Source: Scardovia inopinata JCM 12537 (GTDB lineage: Bacteria > Actinomycetota > Actinomycetes > Actinomycetales > Bifidobacteriaceae). Taken from it: 64,000 nt of DNA. Shown piece by piece: positions 52,949-61,718 of the stretch. The position numbers and the translations under genes are program-made. The DNA lies in the NCBI RefSeq assembly GCF_001042695.1, contig NZ_AP012334.1, forward strand, positions 1,426,001 to 1,490,000, in the 5' to 3' direction. Numbering within the stretch: position 1 is the first letter of the stretch; every line of letters begins with the position of its first letter. The notes below the pieces were generated by a model. That model did no database searches and was not told the DNA's origin. It saw nothing but the letters and a program-made list of their open reading frames with translations.

Positions 52949-53992
52949 GTGACACATCATAAAACAACGGCCAGCGACGTAGCCCGCAAAGCTCACGTCT
53001 CGGTCTCCACCGTTTCCAGAGCTTTTTCCCGACCTGACCAAGTTTCCGAAGCCACCAGGAACAAAATCCTGGCCATAGCTGACGATCTGAATTTTTCTAT
53101 CTCTCGTGCAGCCGGCAATCTTAAATCAGGCAAATCGCACAGGATCGCCCTCCTGGTGGGTGATGAAAAGATTGAGTGGTTCACGGCCTGTGTTTTCGAA
53201 GGACTTAACCACGTTCTTGCTCCCGAAGGTTATGATCTCATTTCCTATCCCATGAATGACAGCGAAAATCGAAACCTCTTTTTTGATAATCTTCCCGTTC
53301 GCAACAACACCGATGCTGTCATCGTGTCTTCTTTTGCTATTCGCAATAATGAAATTGAACGACTGCAAACGGCGGGGGTTCCCCTGATAGGCATTAACGT
53401 CCCCACACATCAGGGATTTTCTGCAACTGTAGGAACCAATGATGATACCGGCGTCAAGCTGGTTGTTCATCATCTTGCTTCTTTAGGGCACAGAAAAATC
53501 CTGTATATTTATCAAACTTTTCAATCGGATCTCAAATTCAGTTCGCAAAAACGTCTGAAAGTTTTTCAACGGGAATGCAGCAAATTAAAAACTGTTACCG
53601 GAGTCGTCGAGGCCTTCAACCCTCCTACTACATCCTGTGATGCCATCCTGACTGGTCTTCTGGCCCAAGATGATGCCCCAACAGCCGTCTTTCTGCATCA
53701 GGATTCCCAGGCAATCCCCTTCTTTTTCCGGGCCAGGGAGTGCGGCCTGGAGATTCCTCACGACTTGTCTATTATTGGTTATGATGACAGCACTTTTGCC
53801 GGTGAAGTGGGACTGACAACAATCCATCAGGACCCCCGGATTATGGCCCAGGAAGCAGCACGAAAAACCCTGGATCTTATCAACCGGCAGCCCCTGCAGA
53901 AGCCCTACGAAGAGTTCCCGGTTGAACTGACCGTCCGCAGCTCAACCGGAGCACCCAGGAAAAAATCACTGTACGCACGCTACGATGGGTGA
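52949..53992 (+). CDS. LacI family transcriptional regulator
   Basis: The 347-residue protein has the LacI HTH and hinge at the N-terminus (TTASDVARKAHVSVSTVSRAFSRPDQVSEATRNKI, about residues 6-40) and a periplasmic-binding-like effector domain (IALLVGDEKIEWFTACVFEGL; TVGTNDDTGVKLVVHHLASLGHRKILYI; LSIIGYDDSTFAGEVGLTTIHQDP). GTG 52949 gives the family N-terminus. It diverges from the alpha-glucoside operon, with three operators in between; so it probably represses that operon until its sugar is present. Confidence 0.95.
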   Translation: MTHHKTTASDVARKAHVSVSTVSRAFSRPDQVSEATRNKILAIADDLNFSISRAAGNLKSGKSHRIALLVGDEKIEWFTACVFEGLNHVLAPEGYDLISYPMNDSENRNLFFDNLPVRNNTDAVIVSSFAIRNNEIERLQTAGVPLIGINVPTHQGFSATVGTNDDTGVKLVVHHLASLGHRKILYIYQTFQSDLKFSSQKRLKVFQRECSKLKTVTGVVEAFNPPTTSCDAILTGLLAQDDAPTAVFLHQDSQAIPFFFRARECGLEIPHDLSIIGYDDSTFAGEVGLTTIHQDPRIMAQEAARKTLDLINRQPLQKPYEEFPVELTVRSSTGAPRKKSLYARYDG

Positions 53993-54155
53993 CCCTTGCT
54001 AGGGGCAAAGACTGCAAACCCCTCTACCCCATGACCTTGATCACGCCCGCCGAACAAACTATTTGCAGCGTTTACCTTTTCACGCCAATTTTCGCAATCA
54101 TTGCGTCTTGCTCTCAAATACTTCACTCCTGCTAGAGTAAAAGATACAATTATAT

Positions 54156-54162
54156 ACTTTAT
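54156..54162 (+). repeat. Left target-site duplication ACTTTAT
   Basis: The seven bases directly before the left end of the composite element are repeated directly after its right end (57041-57047). Confidence 0.85.
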
Positions 54163-55123
54163 ACTCGTGGTGCTAGTTAATTTCAAAATATCTTAAATTA
54201 TAAGCTAATACGATTTGCTCTATCCTCAATTGCAATCCTGTTTTTCCTCTAGCTAGTGTTTGTTCCATATCGAAAAGCGTACAAAGTTCTGAAAAACGTG
54301 TCTCAATAGTCCTTCTCATAGCCATTAGTTTCCAATGATTATGTTGCTTAGCCCCCGCCATATTTTGACGTAAGGGAGTCCAAAGATGATAACCTTTTTG
54401 CTCCAAATGATCTCTAAGCTCACGACTAAGATAGCCCAAATCGGCCAAAATGTAAGAGTGATGGCAGTTTTCTAATAAGTCCTCAACGGCTCTACTATCG
54501 TGCACAGATGCTGGTGTTACAACGTAGTTCAGAATATAGCCTGACAAAGTGACCAGCATATGTACTTTGACCCCATAGAACCATAAGCGTTTGGAAGCAT
54601 TATAACCAATGTCTGCCCATCCATCAAAAATACGAGCTCTATAATTACGGACAGGTTGACAAAGTGGTAAGGGAAAACTGTCTATGATAACAATGGTATC
54701 TAGAGAAATTCGAGTATTCATTGCTTGTCTAATGATTTGGACTAACCAAATCAGCTGTCGTGCCCGCCGATTAAAACGACTTCTTTCAAGGAGACGACCA
54801 CAAGGAAAGAGTTGACAGATACGATAGAAATGACGTTGTGACTTAATGCCTAGTTCAGCTTGCAAGAGAAGCAAGACTAATAGAGAGTGGTCTGAAACTT
54901 TAGATAGACTAATATTGCGACGATGTTTGAAAGGTTCAGGGCAATAATCACGATACAGCTGATAACAAAGTTTTGATAATTGTTTGATATTCCATTGTAA
55001 GTGATGGGATTTAGCGGTATACTGTAAGTGGCTCATTTGAACGTCCTCTCTGTTTGTTTGGTCACTTACAGTATAGTCCTTTTGGGCTTTTTATGGTATT
55101 TTGAAATTAACTAGCACCACGGG
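54163..55123 (-). mobile_element. IS982-family element, complete copy
   Basis: A 961-base element with matching ends (outer ACTCGTGG..., inner end ...CCACGGGT, one mismatch from perfect inversion) and one transposase gene on the minus strand. Confidence 0.9.
54173..55036 (-). CDS. IS982-family transposase
   Basis: The 287-residue transposase has the IS982 pattern: LLLLQAELGIKSQRHFYRICQLFPCGRLLERSRFNRRARQL, first acidic residue in TIVIIDSFPLPLC (about 112-124), YGVKVHMLVTLSGYI, SVHDSRAVEDL, second in ILADLGYLSRELRD, and RRTIETRFSELCTLFDMEQ with the third (Glu). The frame is intact, so it could supply transposase for both copies. AT-rich codon use unlike that of its neighbours. Confidence 0.92.
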   Translation of the reverse strand: MSHLQYTAKSHHLQWNIKQLSKLCYQLYRDYCPEPFKHRRNISLSKVSDHSLLVLLLLQAELGIKSQRHFYRICQLFPCGRLLERSRFNRRARQLIWLVQIIRQAMNTRISLDTIVIIDSFPLPLCQPVRNYRARIFDGWADIGYNASKRLWFYGVKVHMLVTLSGYILNYVVTPASVHDSRAVEDLLENCHHSYILADLGYLSRELRDHLEQKGYHLWTPLRQNMAGAKQHNHWKLMAMRRTIETRFSELCTLFDMEQTLARGKTGLQLRIEQIVLAYNLRYFEIN

Positions 55124-55158
55124 TATCAATTCAAAAAAAGAAAGAGCGGAGGTAAAAC

Positions 55159-56361
55159 ATGAAAGAAAGCGAAGTTATCCTAAAGCGGCAGTCAACTAGA
55201 TTATTTTTTAAAAATGGTGATACAGATTTTTTCTTTAATTGGTTACTAGGAATTGGCGAAGTGTTTGGTTTTTCACATGGGGAGCTTTATTACCTCGCAC
55301 AACGGCTAGGGAAATCTCCAAAACCAAGTACTTGGAAAAAGGTATTTCTATCTCATGCAGACTACCTTGCACAAAAGCTAGGTAATCCAGATTTAAGCAA
55401 ACAAAGTAAAGCCCAATATTACCTAGCACAAACCTATTCTATTCGTTCGGCTATCCAATTTATTAATCCCTTTTCCGAGGAGTATCTTCCCACTGTTCAA
55501 CGGATGGAAGAATCTTTTAAGAAAGCAACTTATTCATTAAAAGCACCTATTGAGGAGTTAACTATTCACTATCAAGAATCCTACTTACCCGGTTATTACC
55601 TCCATAGTGGTGATGATTGTCCAACACTAATTATGATTGGTGGTGGGGATACGTATCGGGAAGATCTGTTTTATTTTGCAGGATACCCTGGATGGAAACG
55701 AGGCTATAATGTTTTAATGATTGATCTCCCAGGTCAAGGCTCTAATCCAAGTAGAGAACTCACTTTTGATGTGAATGCTGCTACTCCAATTTCACTATGT
55801 ATTGATTGGTTAGAAAACAAGAATCCTAAATTGAATCATTTAGCTATTTATGGTGTTAGCGGAGGTGGCTATTTCACTGCACAAGCTGTTGAACAGGATA
55901 CAAGAATTCAGGCATGGATTGCTAGCACCCCAATTTATGATATTGCCGAACTATTTAAAAAAGAGTTTGGATCCAGTTTAAAAACTTCTAGTTGGTTAAT
56001 GAATGCTATTTTAAAACTGGTTGGAAATTTAAATGAGTCTGCCGATTTAAATCTTCAAAAATATGCGTGGCAATTTGGAACTACTGATTTTAAAAAAGCT
56101 ATTGATGAGGTTTTTAAGGGGGCAAAGGTTGTAAATTATCACAAAGTTCAGTGTCCCTGTTTATTTATCATGGGAGAAGGAGAGAGTGCAGAATTACAAC
56201 GTCAAGCAAAGGTAGTTTACGAAGCCGTTAAATCCAAAAATTCCCATACTAGACTTCAGATATTTGAAGCTGAAAGTGGAGCGGATGCCCATTGCCAAGT
56301 CAACAATTTGAGACTTGTCCATAATGTAGTTTTTGACTGGTTAAACACTATATTTGAATAA
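55159..56361 (+). CDS. Alpha/beta-hydrolase carried by the composite transposon
   Basis: The 400-residue protein has a helical N-terminal part (about 1-140) and an alpha/beta-hydrolase core: oxyanion region MIGGGDTYREDLF (about 158-170), MIDLPGQGSNP, nucleophile Ser 234 in YGVSGGGYF, and a C-terminal ADAHCQVNN with the catalytic His. This is the FrsA/DUF1100-like group of larger hydrolases with an N-terminal cap, which includes C-C and ester hydrolases. Macrolide esterases of the EstT kind are serine hydrolases of similar size and shape; kinship with them is a hypothesis I cannot test here. GGAGG lies 8 bases before ATG 55159. Codons are AT-rich, pointing to a Firmicutes source. Confidence 0.85.
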   Translation: MKESEVILKRQSTRLFFKNGDTDFFFNWLLGIGEVFGFSHGELYYLAQRLGKSPKPSTWKKVFLSHADYLAQKLGNPDLSKQSKAQYYLAQTYSIRSAIQFINPFSEEYLPTVQRMEESFKKATYSLKAPIEELTIHYQESYLPGYYLHSGDDCPTLIMIGGGDTYREDLFYFAGYPGWKRGYNVLMIDLPGQGSNPSRELTFDVNAATPISLCIDWLENKNPKLNHLAIYGVSGGGYFTAQAVEQDTRIQAWIASTPIYDIAELFKKEFGSSLKTSSWLMNAILKLVGNLNESADLNLQKYAWQFGTTDFKKAIDEVFKGAKVVNYHKVQCPCLFIMGEGESAELQRQAKVVYEAVKSKNSHTRLQIFEAESGADAHCQVNNLRLVHNVVFDWLNTIFE

Positions 56362-56378
56362 AGTAATAAAGTAAATAT

Positions 56379-57040
56379 ACTCGTGGTGCCAGTTAATCTC
56401 AAAATACCATAAAAAGCCCAAAAGGACTATACTGTAAGTGCCTAAACAAACAGGAGGTTAGTCCAAATCATTAGACAAGCAATGAATACTCGAATTTCTC
56501 TAGATACCATTGTTATCATAGACAGTTTTCCCTTACCACTTTGTCAACCTGTCCGTAATTATAGAGCTCGTATTTTTGATGGATGGGCAGACATTGGTTA
56601 TAATGCTTCCAAACGCTTATGGTTCTATGGGGTCAAAGTACATATGCTGGTCACTTTGTCAGGCTATATTCTGAACTACGTTGTAACACCAGCATCTGTG
56701 CACGATAGTAGAGCCGTTGAGGACTTATTAGAAAACTGCCATCACTCTTACATTTTGGCCGATTTGGGCTATCTTAGTCGTGAGCTTAGAGATCATTTGG
56801 AGCAAAAAGGTTATCATCTTTGGACTCCCTTACGTCAAAATATGGCGGGGGCTAAGCAACATAATCATTGGAAACTAATGGCTATGAGAAGGACTATTGA
56901 GACACGTTTTTCAGAACTTTGTACGCTTTTCGATATGGAACAAACACTAGCTAGAGGAAAAACAGGATTGCAATTGAGGATAGAGCAAATCGTATTAGCT
57001 TATAATTTAAGATATTTTGAAATTAACTAGCACCACGAGT
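56379..57040 (+). mobile_element. IS982-family element, copy with a 299-bp internal deletion
   Basis: Both ends match the complete copy (ACTCGTGGTGCCAG at the inner side, CTAGCACCACGAGT at the outer). Compared with it, about 299 bases are missing between AAACAAACAG and TTAGTCCAAATC, removing the transposase start and first ~105 codons. Confidence 0.9.
56482..57030 (+). pseudogene. IS982-family transposase, N-terminally deleted
   Basis: The 182 residues from internal Met 106 onward are identical to the complete transposase in this window, as far as can be read. The missing N-terminus includes the DNA-binding region and removes the normal start, so the product is probably inactive. The identity implies recent duplication. 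Confidence 0.9.
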
Positions 57041-57047
57041 ACTTTAT
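57041..57047 (+). repeat. Right target-site duplication ACTTTAT
   Basis: Direct repeat of 54156-54162, immediately after the composite element. Confidence 0.85.
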
Positions 57048-57077
57048 TTAGTCTTTATTGCTGGAGGGGGGGGTGGT

Positions 57078-57614
57078 ATGCAGGTGGATTTTCAGCAGGT
57101 TCTCTCCCAACTACGAGAAGAAAACCGGACCATAGAGGCGAGTAATCCTATTCTTAGTGATGGTGGAGCGGTTACTTTCACTTTCATTGACCTTCCCTAT
57201 GACTCTACACCGCAAGATGCTTCCCACCCTGATCGCTCAGAATTCCTCACCGACAAACGGCAAACAGCAGACCTCAAAAAAAACAATCACAGCGTTATCC
57301 ACGACCAAGACCATCTCTTCCACTACCTCATACACGTCACCTACAACACTTTCATGAAAGACATGAACACTATCCTGTCACTCACTAGCGGACACACCCA
57401 AAACTTCCTCAACTGGTTCAAGCGTAAAGCAGACCTAGTCTATAAGCATGATGTCGCTGACGCAGACGGAACCACCCACCACAAAGGAGAACCTGTGGCT
57501 GACTTGACAATTAGAAATTTTGATTTTCTCCGACAAACCCACTCACGAGCATTCCGTGATTATCAGCTTCGTTCCCAATATTTAGCAGAACAGAAAAGAC
57601 AGAATAATAAATAA
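57078..57614 (+). CDS. Hypothetical protein behind the composite transposon
   Basis: I do not recognise this 178-residue protein. It is soluble, charged and probably mostly helical (FQQVLSQLREENRTIEAS at the start; TYNTFMKDMNTILSLTSGHTQNFLNWFKRKADLVYK in the middle; RAFRDYQLRSQYLAEQKRQNNK at the end). The ribosome site is GGAGGGGGGGG, with a run of eight G, 5 bases before ATG 57078. Removing the transposon would place a TATACT box (54153-54158) about 35 bases upstream of this gene's ribosome site, so the insertion probably cut it off from its promoter. The reading frame itself is intact. Confidence 0.5.
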   Translation: MQVDFQQVLSQLREENRTIEASNPILSDGGAVTFTFIDLPYDSTPQDASHPDRSEFLTDKRQTADLKKNNHSVIHDQDHLFHYLIHVTYNTFMKDMNTILSLTSGHTQNFLNWFKRKADLVYKHDVADADGTTHHKGEPVADLTIRNFDFLRQTHSRAFRDYQLRSQYLAEQKRQNNK

Positions 57615-58226
57615 CATAATTATAAATAACTTATAGCAACACTCTGGATTTCCCGTCCAATCACCTGTTACCAGAGAGAAAGCAGCACAAATTCCCAGAT
57701 AGACCATGATTCTCTGAGGCGAAGTTGCAAGTTTCAGTCCCCTTGCTGCAATAAACAATGGAAATAACCCCTAATAACAGTCAAAATAAATCCATAAATT
57801 TACAACATTGTAATCACACAATATGTCAAGCCTCTATCGTTGATCAGATCGACTGATTTTGTGCCCATATGGAGCCTTGTGCTCACTAATTGCTATGCTG
57901 CTGACACCCACTCCGTGAAGAGGAAAAGTGGACTGCCTGATCACCAGGAAAGAGCTAACTTTGCGGAAAACATACTCCCCCTCGCCTATCTATTTCCAGT
58001 ATATCTAGGGTATCACATGTCTGTCCATGACAATTTCTTATTTATAAAGTCATAAATAAGAGATATCCTTATTGAGAAACAGATTAGCTCTATTCTTCGC
58101 ACTGTTGACATATAACGACACTAAACAGACAATAAGCTAAGATACGAGCAATCTTGTAAAGAAAACTCCAAACTTCTTACTCATCTCGACAGCCGCAATG
58201 CAGCGGATGAAAGGAAAAAGAATATT
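57615..58226. other. Intergenic region before the cellobiose phosphorylase gene
   Basis: About 610 bases. Short open frames are present but none has a good ribosome site or protein-like composition. The only readable signal is a promoter near its right end (58105-58133). Confidence 0.6.
58105..58133 (+). promoter_or_regulatory. Promoter of the cellobiose phosphorylase operon
   Basis: TTGACA (58105-58110) and GACAAT (58128-58133) are separated by exactly 17 bases, giving a predicted transcript start near 58140 and a leader of about 87 bases. Confidence 0.6.
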
Positions 58227-60806
58227 ATGCGATACGGGCACTTTGATGATAACGCCAGAGAATATGTTATCGACACTCCTACAACTCCGCTCCCCTGGAT
58301 CAATTATCTTGGAAATGAAAATTTTTTCTCTCTTATTTCGAATACCGGGGGAGGGTATTCATTTTATAAGGATGCCAAGCTACGACGCATTACACGTTAC
58401 CGGTATAATGGGGTACCCGCTGACAACGGAGCCCGCAGCTACTATATCAGTCTTATGAAAGACGACTGTCCGGATGATGAATATGCGGAGCCGATTGAAA
58501 CTTGGTCTCCGACTTTCCTCCCCGCTAAAAATACTTTAGATACTTACCGGTGCCGTCACGGTCTTGGATATTCAGTGTTTGAAACAACAAAAAAAGGAAT
58601 CAGCAGTAGTCTGACAGTTTTCGTTCCCCAAGGTGCGGACGCCGAGATCAATTTCCTGACAATTACGAATACCGAAAACTCCACTCGAACAATTGATATT
58701 ACAGCAGCGGTTGAATGGTGTCTGTGGAACGCAGCAGATGATTCCACCAACTACCAGCGCAATCTGTCTACGGGAGAAGTAGAGATAGAAAAAACTCCAG
58801 GATCTACATTTCTCTTCCACAAGACAGAATACAAAGAACGTCGTAATCATTACTCTTTCTTTGCTTCAAACCAGAATGACATAGGATTTGACACTGACCG
58901 AGATTCTTTCCTGGGCAAATTCAATGGCTGGGATAGCCCCCAAACTATTAAAACGGGAAAATCCACGAATTCTGTCGCTCATGGATGGGCTCCTATTGCA
59001 GCACATCATGTCCGCCTCAAGCTGGGACCAGGGCAAAAAGAAAATCTGGTCTTTTTATTAGGTTATATTGAACTGGAACAAGACGAAAAGTGGGAAGATC
59101 CTGATGATCCACGTAAAGTTGGAATTATCAATAAAATACCTGCTCATGATCTTTTCCACAAGTTTGATACGGAAGAAAAAGTTATCAAAGCATTACAGCA
59201 GCTCAAGGACTACTGGACCAACCTTCTCACTACTTTTCACCTTCATTCAGGCGATGCACAATTGGATAGAATGGTGAATGTTTGGCATCAATACCAATGC
59301 ATGGTGACTTTTAACATGTCGCGTTCAGCCTCTTATTTTGAATCTGGCGTTGGCCGCGGAATGGGATTCAGAGACTCCAACCAGGACATCCTGGGATTCG
59401 TCCATCTTATCCCCGAACGAGCCCGAGAGAGAATAATTGACATCGCATCGACCCAACTCGCCGATGGATCTGCCTGGCATCAATACCAGCCTCTAACCAA
59501 AAAAGGCAATGCCGATATTGGAGGAGGCTTCAATGATGACCCTCTTTGGCTGGTTGCCTCTACTTATGCTTATCTTGCGGAAACCGGTGACAGCAGTATT
59601 TTGTCTACTCCTACCCCTTTCAACAACCAGAAAGGAAGCCAGGTCAGTCTCTTGGAACATCTCAGACGATCAATCCACTTCACTCTATCTCACAGAGGAC
59701 CACATGGATTACCTCTCATCGGAAGAGCCGACTGGAATGATTGCCTCAATCTCAACTGCTTTTCTTCTCAGCCGGGAGAAAGTTTCCAGACTGTGGAAAA
59801 CAAAGATAGTAGTATTGCTGAAAGCGTCTTTATTGCTGGTATGTTCGTCTTATATGGAAATCAGTATCTGGATATTATTCAAACTTATCTATTAAACAGG
59901 AGCACATCTCTAAAGCATTTACCAAGTGGCTGGGATCAAGCACTTGCAAACAAAGAGGTACGGGAAGTGGGCCACGCTATTGATGAGATGAAGACGGCAA
60001 TTGAGACCTCAGGCTGGGATGGAGACTGGTTCCTGAGAGCTTACGATGCTCAGTCTCATCCGGTTGGATCGCACTTGAATAAGGAAGGCCAAATTTTCAT
60101 TGAGCCTCAGGGGATGTGCGTCATGGCAGGCATAGGTATTGAAAATGGAAAGGCGACTCAAGCTCTTAGTTCTGTATCCAATAAATTAACCAGTGAATGG
60201 GGAACTGCCATGCTGAAACCTGCGTACACGACTTATCACATTGAACTAGGAGAAATCAGCACCTATCCTTGCGGATATAAAGAGAATGGTGGAATCTTCT
60301 GCCATAATAACCCTTGGATATCCATTGCAAATGCACTTATCGGCAGAGATGCCGAAGCTTTTGCTGTCTACAAGAACAACTGCCCGGCCTATCTGGAAGA
60401 TAAATCAGATATTCGCAAGGTCGAGCCATATGTTTACTGTCAAATGGTTGCCGGGCCAGAGTCTTTTTGCCCCGGAGAGGGCAAAAATAGCTGGCTGACT
60501 GGAGCTGCGGCCTGGAATTTTCTGAATGTTTCTCAGTACTTATTGGGAATTCGACCAACTTTGCATGGTTTAACTATCGATCCTCATCTGCCTGAATCAT
60601 TTACATCTATATCTATCAACAGAACCTACCAAGGCCATATGTACAAAATCAACTTAAAACGAACAGGAAGCCGAAGCCTAAAAATCAACGGACAGAAGAT
60701 ACGAGGAAATACTATCCCTCTCTTTCCAACACTGTCTGAGTTTATGGCCCAGTCAGATTCTTCTCTACAAGCAAATTCTTCTCTTATGGTAGAAGCAACG
60801 TTCTAG
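58227..60806 (+). CDS. Glycoside hydrolase family 94, cellobiose-phosphorylase-like
   Basis: GH94 enzymes split beta-linked disaccharides with phosphate, saving ATP. The 859-residue protein opens MRYGHFDDNAREYVIDTPTTPLPWINYLGNENFFSLISNTGGGYSFYKDAKLRRITRYRYN as close relatives of clostridial cellobiose phosphorylase do, and has the catalytic Asp in GRADWNDCLN (about residue 505), RGMGFRDSNQDILG, and GPESFCPGEGKNSWLTGAAAW near the C-terminus. No signal peptide: cytosolic. ATG 58227 with GGAAAA upstream. It is followed by an esterase and a TetR regulator; a GH42 enzyme lies convergent, so the locus may use beta-glucan or plant-wall fragments. Exact disaccharide uncertain. Confidence 0.92.
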   Translation: MRYGHFDDNAREYVIDTPTTPLPWINYLGNENFFSLISNTGGGYSFYKDAKLRRITRYRYNGVPADNGARSYYISLMKDDCPDDEYAEPIETWSPTFLPAKNTLDTYRCRHGLGYSVFETTKKGISSSLTVFVPQGADAEINFLTITNTENSTRTIDITAAVEWCLWNAADDSTNYQRNLSTGEVEIEKTPGSTFLFHKTEYKERRNHYSFFASNQNDIGFDTDRDSFLGKFNGWDSPQTIKTGKSTNSVAHGWAPIAAHHVRLKLGPGQKENLVFLLGYIELEQDEKWEDPDDPRKVGIINKIPAHDLFHKFDTEEKVIKALQQLKDYWTNLLTTFHLHSGDAQLDRMVNVWHQYQCMVTFNMSRSASYFESGVGRGMGFRDSNQDILGFVHLIPERARERIIDIASTQLADGSAWHQYQPLTKKGNADIGGGFNDDPLWLVASTYAYLAETGDSSILSTPTPFNNQKGSQVSLLEHLRRSIHFTLSHRGPHGLPLIGRADWNDCLNLNCFSSQPGESFQTVENKDSSIAESVFIAGMFVLYGNQYLDIIQTYLLNRSTSLKHLPSGWDQALANKEVREVGHAIDEMKTAIETSGWDGDWFLRAYDAQSHPVGSHLNKEGQIFIEPQGMCVMAGIGIENGKATQALSSVSNKLTSEWGTAMLKPAYTTYHIELGEISTYPCGYKENGGIFCHNNPWISIANALIGRDAEAFAVYKNNCPAYLEDKSDIRKVEPYVYCQMVAGPESFCPGEGKNSWLTGAAAWNFLNVSQYLLGIRPTLHGLTIDPHLPESFTSISINRTYQGHMYKINLKRTGSRSLKINGQKIRGNTIPLFPTLSEFMAQSDSSLQANSSLMVEATF

Positions 60807-60843
60807 CGTTAAATTAATAGAGCTTATATAGATTGAATGCACC

Positions 60844-61665
60844 ATGCACTATATACACGAAAAAATTACAGGTATTGATAATACTCAAGCCGATTTATAT
60901 GGATATGTTCTTGATAACAGCCCCGAAATCGACATGAACAGACATCGGCCGGCAATTCTCATTCTTCCCGGTGGAGGCTATGAAATGACATCTGACAGGG
61001 AAGCAGAACCTATTGCTATTCAATTTGCAGCAGCCGGATACCAAGCATTTGTTCTGCGATATTCTGTTTATCCTTCGATCTATCCCACTTCCCTACTTCA
61101 AGTGGCAGATTCACTTGCTCTGATTCGGCGTAATGCCCAGATCTGGCACCTCAATCCAGATCACGTAGCTCTCATGGGTTTTTCAGCAGGAGGGCATCTT
61201 GCTGCTACCTTGGCTACATCTTCGGGCAACGAGGCTATCAGAGAGCACGCTCGAGATAACATCCAGGTAAAACCTAATGCCCTTCTTCTAGGATACCCAG
61301 TTATTACAACTGGCGCTCTAACTCATCAGGAAAGTATTAATCACCTCTTAGGTGCTCAGAAAACAAATAATCATCTGCTGGATATGCTCTCTATTGAAAA
61401 ACATGTCGATTCAAACACACCACCAATCTTTGTCTGGCATACCATGCCTGACGACACTGTTCCAGTAGAAAACACACTCAGCCTGATTCAGGCTTGCAAA
61501 AAGGCAGGAGCAAGCATCGAAGCACATTTATTCCCCGCTGGGGGACATGGTCTCGCTTTGGGAACAGAAGAGACAGCTTGGGGAGGGCAGGGTCCTCTGG
61601 TTCCTGCTATCCAGATCTGGCCACACTTGGCAATTGACTGGCTGAATCGCACTTTTGAATCGTAA
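60844..61665 (+). CDS. Alpha/beta-hydrolase esterase (acetylesterase-like)
   Basis: The 273-residue protein is an alpha/beta-hydrolase of the BD-FAE/acetyl-esterase kind: ILILPGGGYEMTSDREAEPIAIQFAAAGYQAFVLRYSV, nucleophile in MGFSAGGHLAATLAT (Ser about 115), acid in WHTMPDDTVPVEN, His in FPAGGHGLALG. No signal peptide. It lies 37 bases after the GH94 gene on the same strand, so probably removes acyl groups from imported oligosaccharides before phosphorolysis; that is inference from context. Confidence 0.88.
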   Translation: MHYIHEKITGIDNTQADLYGYVLDNSPEIDMNRHRPAILILPGGGYEMTSDREAEPIAIQFAAAGYQAFVLRYSVYPSIYPTSLLQVADSLALIRRNAQIWHLNPDHVALMGFSAGGHLAATLATSSGNEAIREHARDNIQVKPNALLLGYPVITTGALTHQESINHLLGAQKTNNHLLDMLSIEKHVDSNTPPIFVWHTMPDDTVPVENTLSLIQACKKAGASIEAHLFPAGGHGLALGTEETAWGGQGPLVPAIQIWPHLAIDWLNRTFES

Positions 61666-61718
61666 AAATCTTACCGCCTTGTTACCGTAGAGATGAATCT
61701 AGCAAAGGATTATTAGAA

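Larger units (their letters stand above)
54163..57040. mobile_element. Composite transposon: two inverted IS982-family copies around an alpha/beta-hydrolase
   Basis: The 2878-base unit starts ACTCGTGGTGCTAG and ends with its exact reverse complement. It holds a full IS copy (minus, 54163-55123), an AT-rich hydrolase gene, and a partial IS copy (plus, 56379-57040). A 7-base direct repeat ACTTTAT flanks the whole, so the unit moved as one piece. Base composition is clearly lower in GC than the surroundings, in keeping with an origin in Streptococcus/Lactobacillus-type Firmicutes. Confidence 0.9.

Noticed and set aside
54136-57077. Gene interrupted inside its coding sequence by the composite transposon
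   Set aside because: Rejoining the flanks gives only a short open stretch before a stop at 54133-54135 and a good ribosome site before ATG 57078, so the insertion is upstream of the gene, not inside it.
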